DNA of 17,927 nucleotides from Synergistales bacterium (GTDB lineage: Bacteria; Synergistota; Synergistia; Synergistales; 79-D21). The notes under the pieces are model-generated. The model was not told where the DNA came from and did no database searches. It worked only from the letters and a program-made list of their open reading frames with translations. The translations under genes were made by a program, and so were the position numbers. Positions 7,511-14,312 of the stretch are shown here, piece by piece. Position 1 is the stretch's first letter; each line of letters starts with the position of its first letter. The DNA is taken from assembly GCA_015657435.1 (NCBI GenBank), contig JADLKH010000001.1, positions 185,786-203,712 of the forward strand, written 5' to 3'.

Positions 7511-7531
7511 CGGGATTGTCCTCTTTGTGCT

Positions 7532-8020
7532 CTACTTTCTCGGCACCCGCATGGCATTCCGGGCGATGGTCTCCACGACTTCCCTTCGTCTTCTCTGCAC
7601 CGTGTCCGTGCTCACGCCGTGCTTTTCCGCGATCCGTTCGAGCTGGCCCTCCCCGGAGAGCCGAGAGATCCCCCCGGTTTCCACCCAGGCCAGATGATCC
7701 ACGAAGATCTTCCAGCTCTGGGGGAAGGCCTCACGGTAGGTCCGGGCCATCCCGATAACGGCTTCCCATCCCCCGCAGGCATCCAGGGCTTCCTGGATCG
7801 TCTCGGCCTTCACGACGCAGGCCTCCTGCTCGGGGGTGAAACTTCCTCCCTGGACCCTCACTTCGCTCGGGTTCTTTCCCTGATCCTGGATCATGAGGAC
7901 CAGGTCCTCGAAGGTGGGGGCGGGGACCTCACCGGTTAGCACCCGAAGGCCGCAGGGATGAGATTGCAGGAGGAGCTCCACCACCGACACGAGACGCTCC
8001 GCCAGGTCCCAGTAGCTCAT
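7532..8020 (-). CDS. Putative DNA-binding protein, paralogue 1 (C-terminal HTH)
   Basis: The 162-aa product is clearly related to the adjacent 8017-8448 product. Shared blocks are HPCGLR(V/L)LTGE(V/I)P near the start, a GGW..VI..AR.YR central block, DH..WVE.GG.SRL.GE, and a C-terminal HTH-like segment (ERIAEKHGVSTDTVQRRRRE). The last segment looks like the recognition part of a homeodomain- or sigma-region-4-like fold. I recognise no named family. The ATG at 8020 overlaps the stop of the upstream paralogue (ATGA) and has a GGGGAGGG site, so the two are translationally coupled and could form a hetero-oligomer. It is the last gene before the operon terminator. The frame extends upstream to 8254, but that part is the shadow of the paralogue. 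Confidence 0.75.
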   Translation of the reverse strand: MSYWDLAERLVSVVELLLQSHPCGLRVLTGEVPAPTFEDLVLMIQDQGKNPSEVRVQGGSFTPEQEACVVKAETIQEALDACGGWEAVIGMARTYREAFPQSWKIFVDHLAWVETGGISRLSGEGQLERIAEKHGVSTDTVQRRRREVVETIARNAMRVPRK

Positions 8021-8448
8021 GCGGCCCTCCCCGAGGAAGCCGTCTGCGCGATGGCCAGGACGACCTGTTTCCTTCGCCTCTGAACCGTGTCCGAGCTCAC
8101 GCCGTGCTTTCCGGCAATCCGATCCAGCTGGCTTTCCCCGGGCAACCGGGACGTTCCCCCGACCTCCACCCAGATCGCGTGATCCGCGAAGATCTCCCAC
8201 TCCTTGGGCCAGCTCTTCCGGTAGGCTCTCGCCGCGGCGATCACACTCCTCCACCCGCCGCCGCCGACACGGGCAAGGGCTTCTTTCAGGACCTTCCCTC
8301 TAACCTCGTCATGCCCTTCAAGCAAACGGGGGATATCTTCCGGCTCCAGATCCGGGATCTCCCCGGTCAACAGCCTCAATCCGCAAGGATGAAAACGGAC
8401 CACCCGTTCCAGCAGTTCCTCCACTCGATGATCGACAAAACCGTTCAT
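8017..8448 (-). CDS. Putative DNA-binding protein, paralogue 2 (C-terminal HTH)
   Basis: This 143-aa protein shares with its downstream neighbour HPCGLRLLTGEIP, W.SVIAAARAYRKSWP.EW, FADHAIWVEVGGTSRLPGES and the HTH-like KHGVSSDTVQRRRKQVV. The middle linker differs most, which suggests an old tandem duplication rather than a recent one. A very strong AAAGGAGG site precedes ATG 8448. Its stop overlaps the start of paralogue 1. Function is not known; the Arg-rich end of the HTH and the position at the end of the phage early operon suggest transcriptional control or DNA metabolism. Confidence 0.75.
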   Translation of the reverse strand: MNGFVDHRVEELLERVVRFHPCGLRLLTGEIPDLEPEDIPRLLEGHDEVRGKVLKEALARVGGGGWRSVIAAARAYRKSWPKEWEIFADHAIWVEVGGTSRLPGESQLDRIAGKHGVSSDTVQRRRKQVVLAIAQTASSGRAA

Positions 8449-8476
8449 TCCTTCCCTCCTTTATGGTTTCAAGGGC

Positions 8477-8704
8477 CTATTCGGCCCGGATTTCGTAGCC
8501 CCGCTCGACTTCCCAATCGTCCAGGCAAAGCCTCCATCCGGTACGGGAGCGGAAGAGATGATGGGTCGTCCGGAAACCTCTTCCTGCTCCCTCGTAGAAG
8601 GCCGTCAGGGGAATTTCCGAAGAGATCCCGGGAACGGCCTCGCTCCACCTTCCCTCTTCCCTGGAGCGGATGTGAACCTTCGCTCCCATTTCGAAGGGGT
8701 TCAA
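8477..8704 (-). CDS. Small hypothetical protein (75 aa, TTG start)
   Basis: The product is rich in Arg, Trp and aromatic residues (AVPGISSEIPLTAFYEGAG and RTGWRLCLDDWEVERGYEI). No domain is recognised. The TTG at 8704 overlaps the stop of the preceding gene (TTGA), and an AAAGGA site lies 8 nt upstream inside that gene, a typical coupled start. An internal ATG at 8689 is the alternative. The strong site for the next gene follows after its stop, in line with an operon of small phage genes. Confidence 0.55.
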   Translation of the reverse strand: MNPFEMGAKVHIRSREEGRWSEAVPGISSEIPLTAFYEGAGRGFRTTHHLFRSRTGWRLCLDDWEVERGYEIRAE

Positions 8705-8931
8705 GAGCGCATTCCTTTCCGCTCCTCGAGATATCCCTTCGCCTCAAGCTCCCGGCAGACCTGACCCACCAGGCGGTACCAGGGATCCGGCCGGTGATGC
8801 CTCAGGAGGGGTAATTCCAGATCCGGCCTTATCACCCGGTACTGCCGATACTCCCCTTCCAGCCTCCCTACGTTATGGATGTGAACCTCGTCGATCTGCC
8901 TGTCGTTGACGTAGACTCTGACGATGAGCAA
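8701..8931 (-). CDS. Small hypothetical protein (76 aa, TTG start)
   Basis: The protein begins MLIVRVYVNDRQIDEVHIHN and ends GQVCRELEAKGYLEERKG. The first half looks like alternating beta strands, the second like an amphipathic helix. No family is recognised. The start is TTG 8931, chosen because AAAGGAGG lies about 9 nt upstream and there is no ATG near it. It sits 21 nt downstream of ssb and overlaps the next gene by 4 nt. Confidence 0.6.
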   Translation of the reverse strand: MLIVRVYVNDRQIDEVHIHNVGRLEGEYRQYRVIRPDLELPLLRHHRPDPWYRLVGQVCRELEAKGYLEERKGMRS

Positions 8932-8952
8932 AAGGGGATCCCTCCTTTAGCA

Positions 8953-9309
8953 CTATTCGGTTTCCTGGGCATCCTTCATGGCCCCCAGGTAGACGATCTT
9001 TCCGGCCAGGACCTCCGTCACGCTCTTTCGGTTTCCCCTGGAATCCTCGAAGATACGGGTCGTGAGGCGTCCCTCCACCAGGAGGGCGCTGCCCTTCCTG
9101 AGGTAGACCTCGGCGTTTTCGGCATCCCGCCCCTTTAGGAGGCAGGGAACGAAGTCGCTTTCGCTTTTGACCTTCCCCCCTTTGTCCTTCCAGGTCCGAA
9201 TGGCTTCCACCACGATCCGAGCGAGCATGAGCCCCTGAGGGTTTCTCCTCACGTCCGGGTTTTCGGACAAGGTTCCCATGACCGTGCTCCGGTTATAGCC
9301 CTGTTTCAT
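8953..9309 (-). CDS. ssb: Single-stranded DNA-binding protein (OB fold), no acidic tail
   Basis: This 118-aa protein is an SSB-type OB fold. It shows the start YNRSTVMGTLSENPDVR, the central F.PC...GRDAENAEVYLRKGS and VEGRL block, and the closing GKIVYLGA. It would coat single-stranded DNA during replication of the element. The ATG at 9309 is chosen because it gives the family's normal N-terminus; the longer frame to 9408 is not SSB-like. It ends soon after the OB fold in KDAQETE. The Gly/Pro-rich linker and the acidic tip ending in Pro-Phe, which normally recruits partner proteins, are absent. The gene just upstream, the DnaC-like loader, ends in such a tip. Confidence 0.92.
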   Translation of the reverse strand: MKQGYNRSTVMGTLSENPDVRRNPQGLMLARIVVEAIRTWKDKGGKVKSESDFVPCLLKGRDAENAEVYLRKGSALLVEGRLTTRIFEDSRGNRKSVTEVLAGKIVYLGAMKDAQETE

Positions 9310-9322
9310 GTCCTCGCCCCCC

Positions 9323-10345
9323 CTAGAACGGGATATCCGCCATGACGACCTGGCGGGCGGAGTCTTTCGCTTTGCCGTTTCCCCGGGACCCTTCCGAAAT
9401 CGGGGCATCGGACCGGATGAACCGGTAGTCCTCCGCCGAGATCCCGCACCAGGTCCCCATCTCCCCCAGGCGGGAGACGATCCTCTCCCCCTGCTCCCCG
9501 AGCTTCTTCAGCAGGTCCATGGGGGACGGGGAGTTCGTCGTCACGATCGTCTGAAGCCGGTGCAGGTAGCGATGGTTCACGATCATGTAAAGCCGTTCTC
9601 CCACCCAGTCCGTCAGGCGCTCGGCCCCCAGGTCGTCTAGGGCGAGAAACTCGGATTTCTTTACCGCATCCATGGCCTCGCTCCCCTTGCCCGTGGAGAT
9701 GGCCTTCCTCAGGTCATCCAGGAGCTCCGGGACCGGGATGAACAGGGCGGGTCGGCCCGAGGCGATCCGGGAATTCACCATCCCCGCGGCCAGGTGGGTC
9801 TTTCCCACTCCGCTTCCCCCGGCGAAGACGAGGCTGTTGCCGTCCCCCAGGGCCGCTAGGGCCATCCCCTTGGCCTTCAGGATGTCCGAAGACAACCCCA
9901 CCGTCCGGTAGGTCTCGAAGGTGCACCCCCGGAGGCGCTCCGGGAGTCGGGCACTCCTCAGGGCCCGTTCGGCTTCGGCCTGGGTATCGACCGAACTTCT
10001 AACCCCGCACTTGCTCCAGCGAACGACATAGGTTCTTCCCCCTTCACCGTAAGGTTCGCAGAAGGCTCCGGGGCGAAACCCCCTGTTGGGACAGTTCTTC
10101 ACTCCCCTGCAGGTGAGGTGGCAGTTTTCCGCCTCCGCGGCCAGGAGAAAGTCCCGGAGGGGAGAATGAAGCTCCCGGGCTTCCGCGTCCGGCCAGATGC
10201 TTCGAACCGCCTTCAGAGCCCGCTCCTCCATGCCCGGCAGGGTTGCCAGGCGTTTTCTGGCCTCCGCCAGGGCCGGGATCCGCCCCATGACGGTTCCGAT
10301 GTCCTCTATCCTCCGTTCGCCCAAGCCTCGAGCTGCTTCAGCCAT
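9323..10345 (-). CDS. dnaC: DnaC/IstB-like helicase loader with Cys cluster and SSB-like C-terminal tip
   Basis: The 340-aa AAA+ protein has Walker A GGSGVGKT (176-183), Walker B FLALDD (233-238), a sensor-1-like TTN (269-271) and a likely Arg finger at R292 in RIVSRLGEMG. This is the DnaC/DnaI/IstB pattern for loading the replicative helicase onto origin DNA. The N-terminal region has six Cys, five of them at 75, 79, 85, 96 and 113, suggesting a zinc-bound module. The last residues, VVMADIPF, match the acidic Pro-Phe tip of SSB proteins. The ATG at 10345 overlaps the end of the initiator gene by 40 nt and has an AGGAGG site about 11 nt upstream; a later Met at residue 20 is possible. Context (initiator, loader, ssb) makes a replication role more likely than transposition. 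Confidence 0.9.
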   Translation of the reverse strand: MAEAARGLGERRIEDIGTVMGRIPALAEARKRLATLPGMEERALKAVRSIWPDAEARELHSPLRDFLLAAEAENCHLTCRGVKNCPNRGFRPGAFCEPYGEGGRTYVVRWSKCGVRSSVDTQAEAERALRSARLPERLRGCTFETYRTVGLSSDILKAKGMALAALGDGNSLVFAGGSGVGKTHLAAGMVNSRIASGRPALFIPVPELLDDLRKAISTGKGSEAMDAVKKSEFLALDDLGAERLTDWVGERLYMIVNHRYLHRLQTIVTTNSPSPMDLLKKLGEQGERIVSRLGEMGTWCGISAEDYRFIRSDAPISEGSRGNGKAKDSARQVVMADIPF

Positions 10346-11298
10346 TTCGGATCGTTCCTCCTTCCTCCCGCGGTTGTTTCCCTCTCCTCCTGCTTCGCCT
10401 TCCCTGACTTCTGGTTTTTCAAGACATCCCAGAGGTAGTGCCAGGTGAGCTCGCTCGGGTCCCGGGGATGGAACCCAGGCCGTTTCGGGTTTTTGAACCG
10501 TTCCAGGGACTTCGAGATCTCCGCCTGCACCCGGGAGGGGATATGGAGTTTCTCCAGGGCTTCGATCCGGGCCAGTTCCGATTCCGAGATCCCTGTCCGT
10601 CCGGTCTTGAGCAAGAACAGGTCGTAGGTTTCCCGGAATGCCGAGGGAACGCTTTCCCGGGTCACCTCGGGTTTTTCCTGATCAGGCTTTTCCCTAGGGT
10701 GCAGGGTATGGGTATCGTAATCCCGCTTCAGTGGTCTTTGGGTGTCCTGTTCCCGGGGTCCTTGACCTTCTTCCCTGTCGCCTTCCGCGGCCGAAGCCGC
10801 CGGATACAACGTATCCGGTATCTTTTCCTGTTCTTTGTCTTTAGGTTCATCTGGTAAGACTTGGGGTGACTGACAGTCACCCCCCCGGTGACCACCAGTC
10901 ACCCCTCCGGCCAACTGATGGGTGACTGACAGACACCCCTCCCCCTGGGGAGTGTTTTCCCCCTTACCTCGAAAGCCCACGAGGGTGTAGAGGTTGGCCA
11001 GCTGCCTGGAGGTCCCGGGGCGGTAGGCGGCGGATTTCCGGATGACCCGGAGGTTTTCCAGTCTCTGCAGGGCCCTTTGCACCTGGCGTTCGGAGCATCC
11101 TGCACTTTCGGCGATCGTCCAGACCGAGGGGAAGCACTCTCCTTCCCGGGAGGCGTATGAGCACAGAACGACATAGACCATGCGTTCGTAGATCGAGAGG
11201 TCCGACTTCAACAGGGCCATCTCTACCCGGAAGTCCTGGAAGCGCCGACGATCCTCGATCCGGATTTGGTTGGGATGATTCGAACTGCGTTCAGTCAT
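10306..11298 (-). CDS. Phage replication initiator-like protein (O-like, N-terminal winged HTH)
   Basis: The 330-aa protein begins with an HTH-36-type winged-helix domain (about residues 25-115): LSIYERMVYVVLCSYA, CFPSVWTIAESAGCSERQVQ and LENLRVIRKSA are typical. A long polar linker follows (about 115-220, rich in Gly, Glu, Pro and Gln). The C-terminal part is helical and ends WLKQLEAWANGG. The layout of an N-terminal origin-binding domain plus a C-terminal loader-interacting domain matches lambda O-type initiators, and a DnaC-like loader follows directly. Three 17-bp palindromes lie inside the linker-coding part, as expected if the origin is inside the initiator gene. The start overlaps the MazG-like gene by 8 nt. 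Confidence 0.8.
   Translation of the reverse strand: MTERSSNHPNQIRIEDRRRFQDFRVEMALLKSDLSIYERMVYVVLCSYASREGECFPSVWTIAESAGCSERQVQRALQRLENLRVIRKSAAYRPGTSRQLANLYTLVGFRGKGENTPQGEGCLSVTHQLAGGVTGGHRGGDCQSPQVLPDEPKDKEQEKIPDTLYPAASAAEGDREEGQGPREQDTQRPLKRDYDTHTLHPREKPDQEKPEVTRESVPSAFRETYDLFLLKTGRTGISESELARIEALEKLHIPSRVQAEISKSLERFKNPKRPGFHPRDPSELTWHYLWDVLKNQKSGKAKQEERETTAGGRRNDPKWLKQLEAWANGG
10863..10938. repeat. Cluster of three 17-bp palindromes inside the initiator gene, candidate origin
   Basis: Sites are centred at 10873 (GGTGACTGACAGTCACC, perfect around a central base), 10895 (GGTGACCACCAGTCACC) and 10929 (GGTGACTGACAGACACC). Centre spacings are 22 and 34 bp, close to whole helical turns. About 50 bp to the left, a further inverted repeat CCGGATAC-AAC-GTATCCGG lies at 10800-10818, and the stretch 10819-10860 between them is less GC-rich. 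This fits iterons with a melting region. Confidence 0.65.
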
Positions 11299-11602
11299 GG
11301 GTTCCCTTTCCGTTTCCCCTTAGCAATCCTTCCAGGTGGTCCAGGCGCAGGGCCCGGATCCCCTGAAGCTCGCGATCCTCCATCCCGAGGCGTTTCAGGA
11401 TGACCCCCAGCTGGCCCGTCATGATCTGGACGTCCGCCAGCTCCAGAGCCACGGCCTGGAGGGTCCCCCGGCCCCTAAAGACAAGCCTGGCTACAGCCGC
11501 CTGAAGTTCCGCCAGCTCCTCCAGGAGCAAGGCCACCTGGGAGGGGACGCCCCACTTGTCCACGGCCGCTTCGAAGAGCCGCTCTTCTCTTGTTTTCGTC
11601 AT
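11291..11602 (-). CDS. MazG-like all-alpha NTP pyrophosphohydrolase family protein
   Basis: This 103-aa, nearly all-helical protein has EELAELQAAVARLVF followed by ALELADVQIMTGQL. That spacing gives an EExxE then ExxD arrangement, the metal-binding core of the MazG/dUTPase-like all-alpha NTP-PPase superfamily. Such phage proteins hydrolyse unwanted or signalling nucleotides. The ATG at 11602 is preferred because a GGAGGGGG site lies upstream and it starts right before the conserved helix. An ATG at 11623, coupled to the stop of the small upstream peptide, is possible. The gene overlaps the initiator start by 8 nt. Confidence 0.7.
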   Translation of the reverse strand: MTKTREERLFEAAVDKWGVPSQVALLLEELAELQAAVARLVFRGRGTLQAVALELADVQIMTGQLGVILKRLGMEDRELQGIRALRLDHLEGLLRGNGKGTHD

Positions 11603-11624
11603 GTGCTTTTCCCCCTCCGCCATT

Positions 11625-11684
11625 TCAAGGACCAGCCAGGCTTGACACGAGAACAAGGAAGACGATGAGGACGATCTCTTTCAT
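11625..11684 (-). CDS. Putative 19-aa membrane peptide
   Basis: ATG 11684 follows a strong GGGAGG site by 9 nt and opens a 19-codon frame encoding MKEIVLIVFLVLVSSLAGP. It is a single hydrophobic helix with a charged start, like a signal peptide or mini membrane protein. It lies between the Rha gene and the MazG-like gene, and its stop nearly touches an in-frame MazG-like ATG (TGAAATG). It could be a real micropeptide or a leader for translational coupling. Confidence 0.4.
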   Translation of the reverse strand: MKEIVLIVFLVLVSSLAGP

Positions 11685-11697
11685 TTCCTCTTCCTCC

Positions 11698-12453
11698 CTA
11701 CACGGCGAGCCGGTCGGCCAGGACCCGGGCGATGAGATCCCGCCCCCTGGGGGTGACCAGGGTCTTGCAGTAGGACCTTTGCCGGTCCTCACCCAGGTCG
11801 ATGACGACCCGCCGCACCCGGAAGTGTCCCGACTCGATGTATCGCTGCATGGGCACCCAGGATCCGTCCAGGCGGTAGAGGACCTTTCTCCTGGCCAGAA
11901 GCTCGAAGAGTTTCCGGGGACCGATACCGAACCTCGACATCTCCTTGGCGGCAGCCTGGATAGACATCTCGCTTCCCTCACTGCAGGTGGCGTCCCAGGC
12001 CAGGGCCTTGGGGGCGAGCCGTTCATTCTGTTCTTCAAGATTTGCCCGCTCCTCCTCGAGCTTTGCGGCGAGACGCAGGGCTTCCGGCAGGGTCCTGGGG
12101 ATCCGGAAATTCTGGATCTCCCGCTCCATGCGGTTGAATTCCGCGATATAGGCCTCCTTGAAGCGCATTGCCTTCTCTCCCGTGTACCCCATGGCCAGGA
12201 GAGTGAACCCATCCCGGCTCAGGAGGACCTCTTCCCTCTGGGAGAGGATGGGGATCCCGCTTGGGGCCATCTTGTATACGAAGTCAAAATTGACGCGGCC
12301 GAATCTCTCGCTGCATTTTCGGGCAAGCTCGTCGACATCCTTGAGGATCCGGTCATGGGGTTTCCCGAACGCCCTGGCCACGTGGCGACTGGAGACCACC
12401 ACGCGCCCTTCCCTCACCACCAGTCCCAATGCGTTTTCCGCTTCTTCTCTCAT
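11698..12453 (-). CDS. rha: Phage Rha-family regulatory protein with KilA-C domain (antirepressor-like)
   Basis: The 251-aa protein has an N-terminal pRha domain (about residues 8-112): SSRHVARAFGKPHDRILKDV, then FGRVNFDFVY, LLSRDGFTLLAMGYTGEKA and FKEAYIAEFNRME. A helical coiled linker (about 121-147) is followed by a KilA-C/ANT domain (about 160-251): MSIQAAAKEMSRFGIGPRKL, LYRLDGSWVPMQRYIESGHF and a VTPRGRD close. Rha and KilA-C proteins are phage regulators, often antirepressors or lysogeny switches. ATG 12453 has GGAGG at 7 nt. It is divergent from the toxin-antitoxin pair, and the 92-bp gap should hold promoters for both. Confidence 0.9.
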   Translation of the reverse strand: MREEAENALGLVVREGRVVVSSRHVARAFGKPHDRILKDVDELARKCSERFGRVNFDFVYKMAPSGIPILSQREEVLLSRDGFTLLAMGYTGEKAMRFKEAYIAEFNRMEREIQNFRIPRTLPEALRLAAKLEEERANLEEQNERLAPKALAWDATCSEGSEMSIQAAAKEMSRFGIGPRKLFELLARRKVLYRLDGSWVPMQRYIESGHFRVRRVVIDLGEDRQRSYCKTLVTPRGRDLIARVLADRLAV

Positions 12454-12496
12454 GTGCCTTCCTCCCTGTTCAAAAAAGTTGCCTGGATTTCCGTGA

Positions 12497-12530
12497 TATA
12501 ATTCCCTTGAAGGTGGGTTGCACCCACTTT
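12497..12530 (+). promoter_or_regulatory. Extended -10 promoter and operator palindrome of the TA module
   Basis: A consensus TATAAT (12497-12502) preceded by TGA gives an extended -10. Eight bases later is an inverted repeat, GTGGGT-TGC-ACCCAC (12513-12527), with matching A/T flanks, overlapping the likely start of transcription. The AGGAGGTGA ribosome-binding site follows. This suits autorepression by the AbrB-type antitoxin. Confidence 0.6.
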
Positions 12531-12545
12531 CAGGAGGTGAAACCC

Positions 12546-12821
12546 ATGCCAACAAAAACCGTCCGTTCCACGATGCACGTCGACGACAAGGGGCGTCTGA
12601 CCTTGTCCGCAGATCTCCGAAAGAAACTCGGGATCGGCCCGGGAGATGTCATCTTCTGCAAAGGAAAAGAAGGCCGATTCATCTGCGCCAAGGCCATCAA
12701 CCCCCTGGATGCCGTCCGCCCTTCTCTTGCCGAACGCCGTAAAATCCGGGAAGGACTTGCCGACCTCAAAGCCGGCAGAGTGACGCCCTGGGAGAAGGCC
12801 AAGGAAGAACTCGGACTATGA
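12546..12821 (+). CDS. AbrB/SpoVT-type antitoxin
   Basis: The 91-aa protein opens with a SpoVT-AbrB swapped-hairpin domain: STMHVDDKGRLTLSADLRKK, LGIGPGDVIFC and GRFICAKA (about residues 8-52). The tail (about 53-91) is helical and charged, as in antitoxins whose C-terminus wraps the toxin. ATG 12546 has a near-perfect AGGAGGTGA site. Its stop overlaps the toxin start (ATGA), so translation is coupled. The likely operator is the palindrome at 12513-12527. It is on the opposite strand to the surrounding phage genes, suggesting insertion of a moron. Confidence 0.88.
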   Translation: MPTKTVRSTMHVDDKGRLTLSADLRKKLGIGPGDVIFCKGKEGRFICAKAINPLDAVRPSLAERRKIREGLADLKAGRVTPWEKAKEELGL

Positions 12822-13090
12822 ACCTCGACCTGACCGACGCTGCCAAGAGGGACATCAGGAAGATCCAGGACAAAAACGCGAGAAAGGCCATCGGGAAAGC
12901 CCTGGATGACTTCGCCACCGATCCCCGTTCGACTCCGCTCAGGAAGCTCGAGGGATACAAGAATCTTTGGCGTCTCTCCCTCGACAACTGGCGCATGGTT
13001 CTCCTCATCCGCTGGTCCGAGGATCATGCCTTCGTGGTTTGCGTCGCAGACCGCAAGGAGATCTACCAGATCGTCGGCCGAAGGTTCTGA
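12818..13090 (+). CDS. RelE/ParE-family toxin
   Basis: The 90-aa basic protein has the RelE/ParE pattern: helix LTDAAKRDIRKIQDKNARKAI, then LRKLEGYKNLWRLSLDNWRM with the typical LW.....WR turn, and a closing strand VVCVADRKEIY. RelE members cut mRNA on ribosomes and ParE members poison gyrase; the sequence does not decide between them. It pairs with the AbrB-type antitoxin, a combination less common than with RHH or Xre antitoxins. It ends 35 bp from the stop of the converging methylase gene. Confidence 0.88.
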   Translation: MNLDLTDAAKRDIRKIQDKNARKAIGKALDDFATDPRSTPLRKLEGYKNLWRLSLDNWRMVLLIRWSEDHAFVVCVADRKEIYQIVGRRF

Positions 13091-13125
13091 AGCCCATGCC
13101 CTGACCGTTTGGCCCCCTCCTTGTC

Positions 13126-13968
13126 TCATTCCCCTATCCCCTCCATCGCATCTACCAGAGAACCAATCCCTCTTGATGCCGCCCGTTCGTTCATCCACAG
13201 GCACTCGACCTTCGGGCAGGCTCGGTCTGCATAGGCCCTGTGGTCGACCCTGACCCAGCCCTGGTAAAGCTCCTCATAAAGCGGGCTGTCGTATCCCGAG
13301 ACCAGGACCGCTCCCTTCGCCTCCTTCAGCACCTCTGCCAGGAGAACGTGCTCCTCCGTGCTCATCTCGTAGGGCCCGTAGGCGTTCCTGCCGCTAGACT
13401 TCGAGCGGATCCCCCCGAGGTAGGGCGGGTCAGCGTAGATGGCCGTATCAGGGCTGTCCCCTCGGGCGATGGCTTCCCTCGCTTCCCCCTGCTCGATGAA
13501 GACTCCCCGGAGGCGATCCGCCCAAAGCTCCACCTGAAGCCACACGTCTTTCCATTCGTCGGCCGAGGAGGTTCTGTCCTCTCTCAGGCCCCGTCTCCAG
13601 CCGGAGCGCTTCCCTCCCGTGCAAGCCCCGGTGCTCCCGTGGCTCTGGTGTCCCAGGACGATGAGCCGTCTTGCATCTTCCAGGGGGTCTTCCGCTTCTT
13701 CCCGGCAGTCCAGGTATTCCCTCTGGGCGCAGGGGGTGTAGCGCAGAAGTCTCCCCAGTTCCTCCGGCAGTTCCCGGATGGCCCGAAAGGCGCTCGTGAT
13801 CCTTCCGTAGGCGTCGTTAAGGACCTCCACCTTCGACCGGGGCTTCCTCAGAAGCACCGATGCCGCCCCGCAGTACGGTTCCAGGTAGATTTTGTGAGGC
13901 GGCAGGTGGGACAGGATCCAGGGGGCGAGCCGCCATTTGCCTCCGTGCCATCGGGCGATAGGGCGCAT
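13126..13968 (-). CDS. dam: DNA adenine methylase, D12 class (Dam-like)
   Basis: The 280-aa protein has the N-terminal RWHGGKWRLAPWI block, the AdoMet motif YLEPYCGAASVLL (28-40) and the catalytic DPPY at 180-183, in the order of the Dam/DpnM class. It would methylate N6 of adenine, probably in a short site such as GATC. No partner restriction enzyme is seen, so it is an orphan phage methylase that could protect DNA or alter gene control. Compared with Dam, the usual EPFxGxG is EPYCGAA, a mild deviation. ATG 13968 has GGAGG at 9 nt, and the preceding gene ends 3 nt upstream. Confidence 0.9.
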   Translation of the reverse strand: MRPIARWHGGKWRLAPWILSHLPPHKIYLEPYCGAASVLLRKPRSKVEVLNDAYGRITSAFRAIRELPEELGRLLRYTPCAQREYLDCREEAEDPLEDARRLIVLGHQSHGSTGACTGGKRSGWRRGLREDRTSSADEWKDVWLQVELWADRLRGVFIEQGEAREAIARGDSPDTAIYADPPYLGGIRSKSSGRNAYGPYEMSTEEHVLLAEVLKEAKGAVLVSGYDSPLYEELYQGWVRVDHRAYADRACPKVECLWMNERAASRGIGSLVDAMEGIGE

Positions 13969-13971
13969 GGT

Positions 13972-14307
13972 CTAGGTCCTCCGTGCCTTTCCGGGGCTTC
14001 GCTTTCGGGCCTTCAACGGCTCTTCCCCCGTCTCCTTCGCCCAGGCCGAATCCACCTGGCGGAAGTGGCGGATGAGGACCTTTTCCGAGAACTTCGGGAT
14101 CCCCGGTATCGCCTGAAGCTCGCTTCGGATCCGGTTCCAGGGCCAGCCTGCCATCTTGCAGTCCCGTATCTCGGCGTAGAGGGCTTCGATGTAGGGATAG
14201 ACCTTGCTCCAGGCTCGGCGAGGCACCGGGCGGCTAGCCAGCATCTTCAGGGCCTGACGTGCCTTCAGCCCTCCTGGGAGATCCATGGGGTCACGCTCGG
14301 GCGGCAT
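13972..14307 (-). CDS. HTH-like basic phage/plasmid protein (111 aa)
   Basis: The central part reads YPYIEALYAEIRDCKMAGWP, WNRIRSELQAIPG and SEKVLIRHFRQVDSAWAKET. A helix followed by W..I...L and a second recognition-like helix ending in RHFR resembles small plasmid/ICE DNA-binding proteins. The last 20 residues are strongly basic (KARKRSPGKARRT). ATG 14307 is preferred over ATG 14286 because of the GGGAGG site and the 5-nt gap to the preceding gene. The frame extends upstream to 14607, but that part is the shadow of the neighbouring gene. Function is not firmly known. Confidence 0.6.
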   Translation of the reverse strand: MPPERDPMDLPGGLKARQALKMLASRPVPRRAWSKVYPYIEALYAEIRDCKMAGWPWNRIRSELQAIPGIPKFSEKVLIRHFRQVDSAWAKETGEEPLKARKRSPGKARRT

Positions 14308-14312
14308 CGTCC

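Noticed and set aside
8104..8814. 236-aa plus-strand frame across the paralogue and small genes
   Set aside because: It spans several well-supported minus-strand genes and is Pro/Arg/Ser-rich, a GC-driven shadow.
11590..12501. 303-aa plus-strand frame over the Rha gene
   Set aside because: The minus strand has conserved Rha and KilA-C domains with a proper start; this frame has none.
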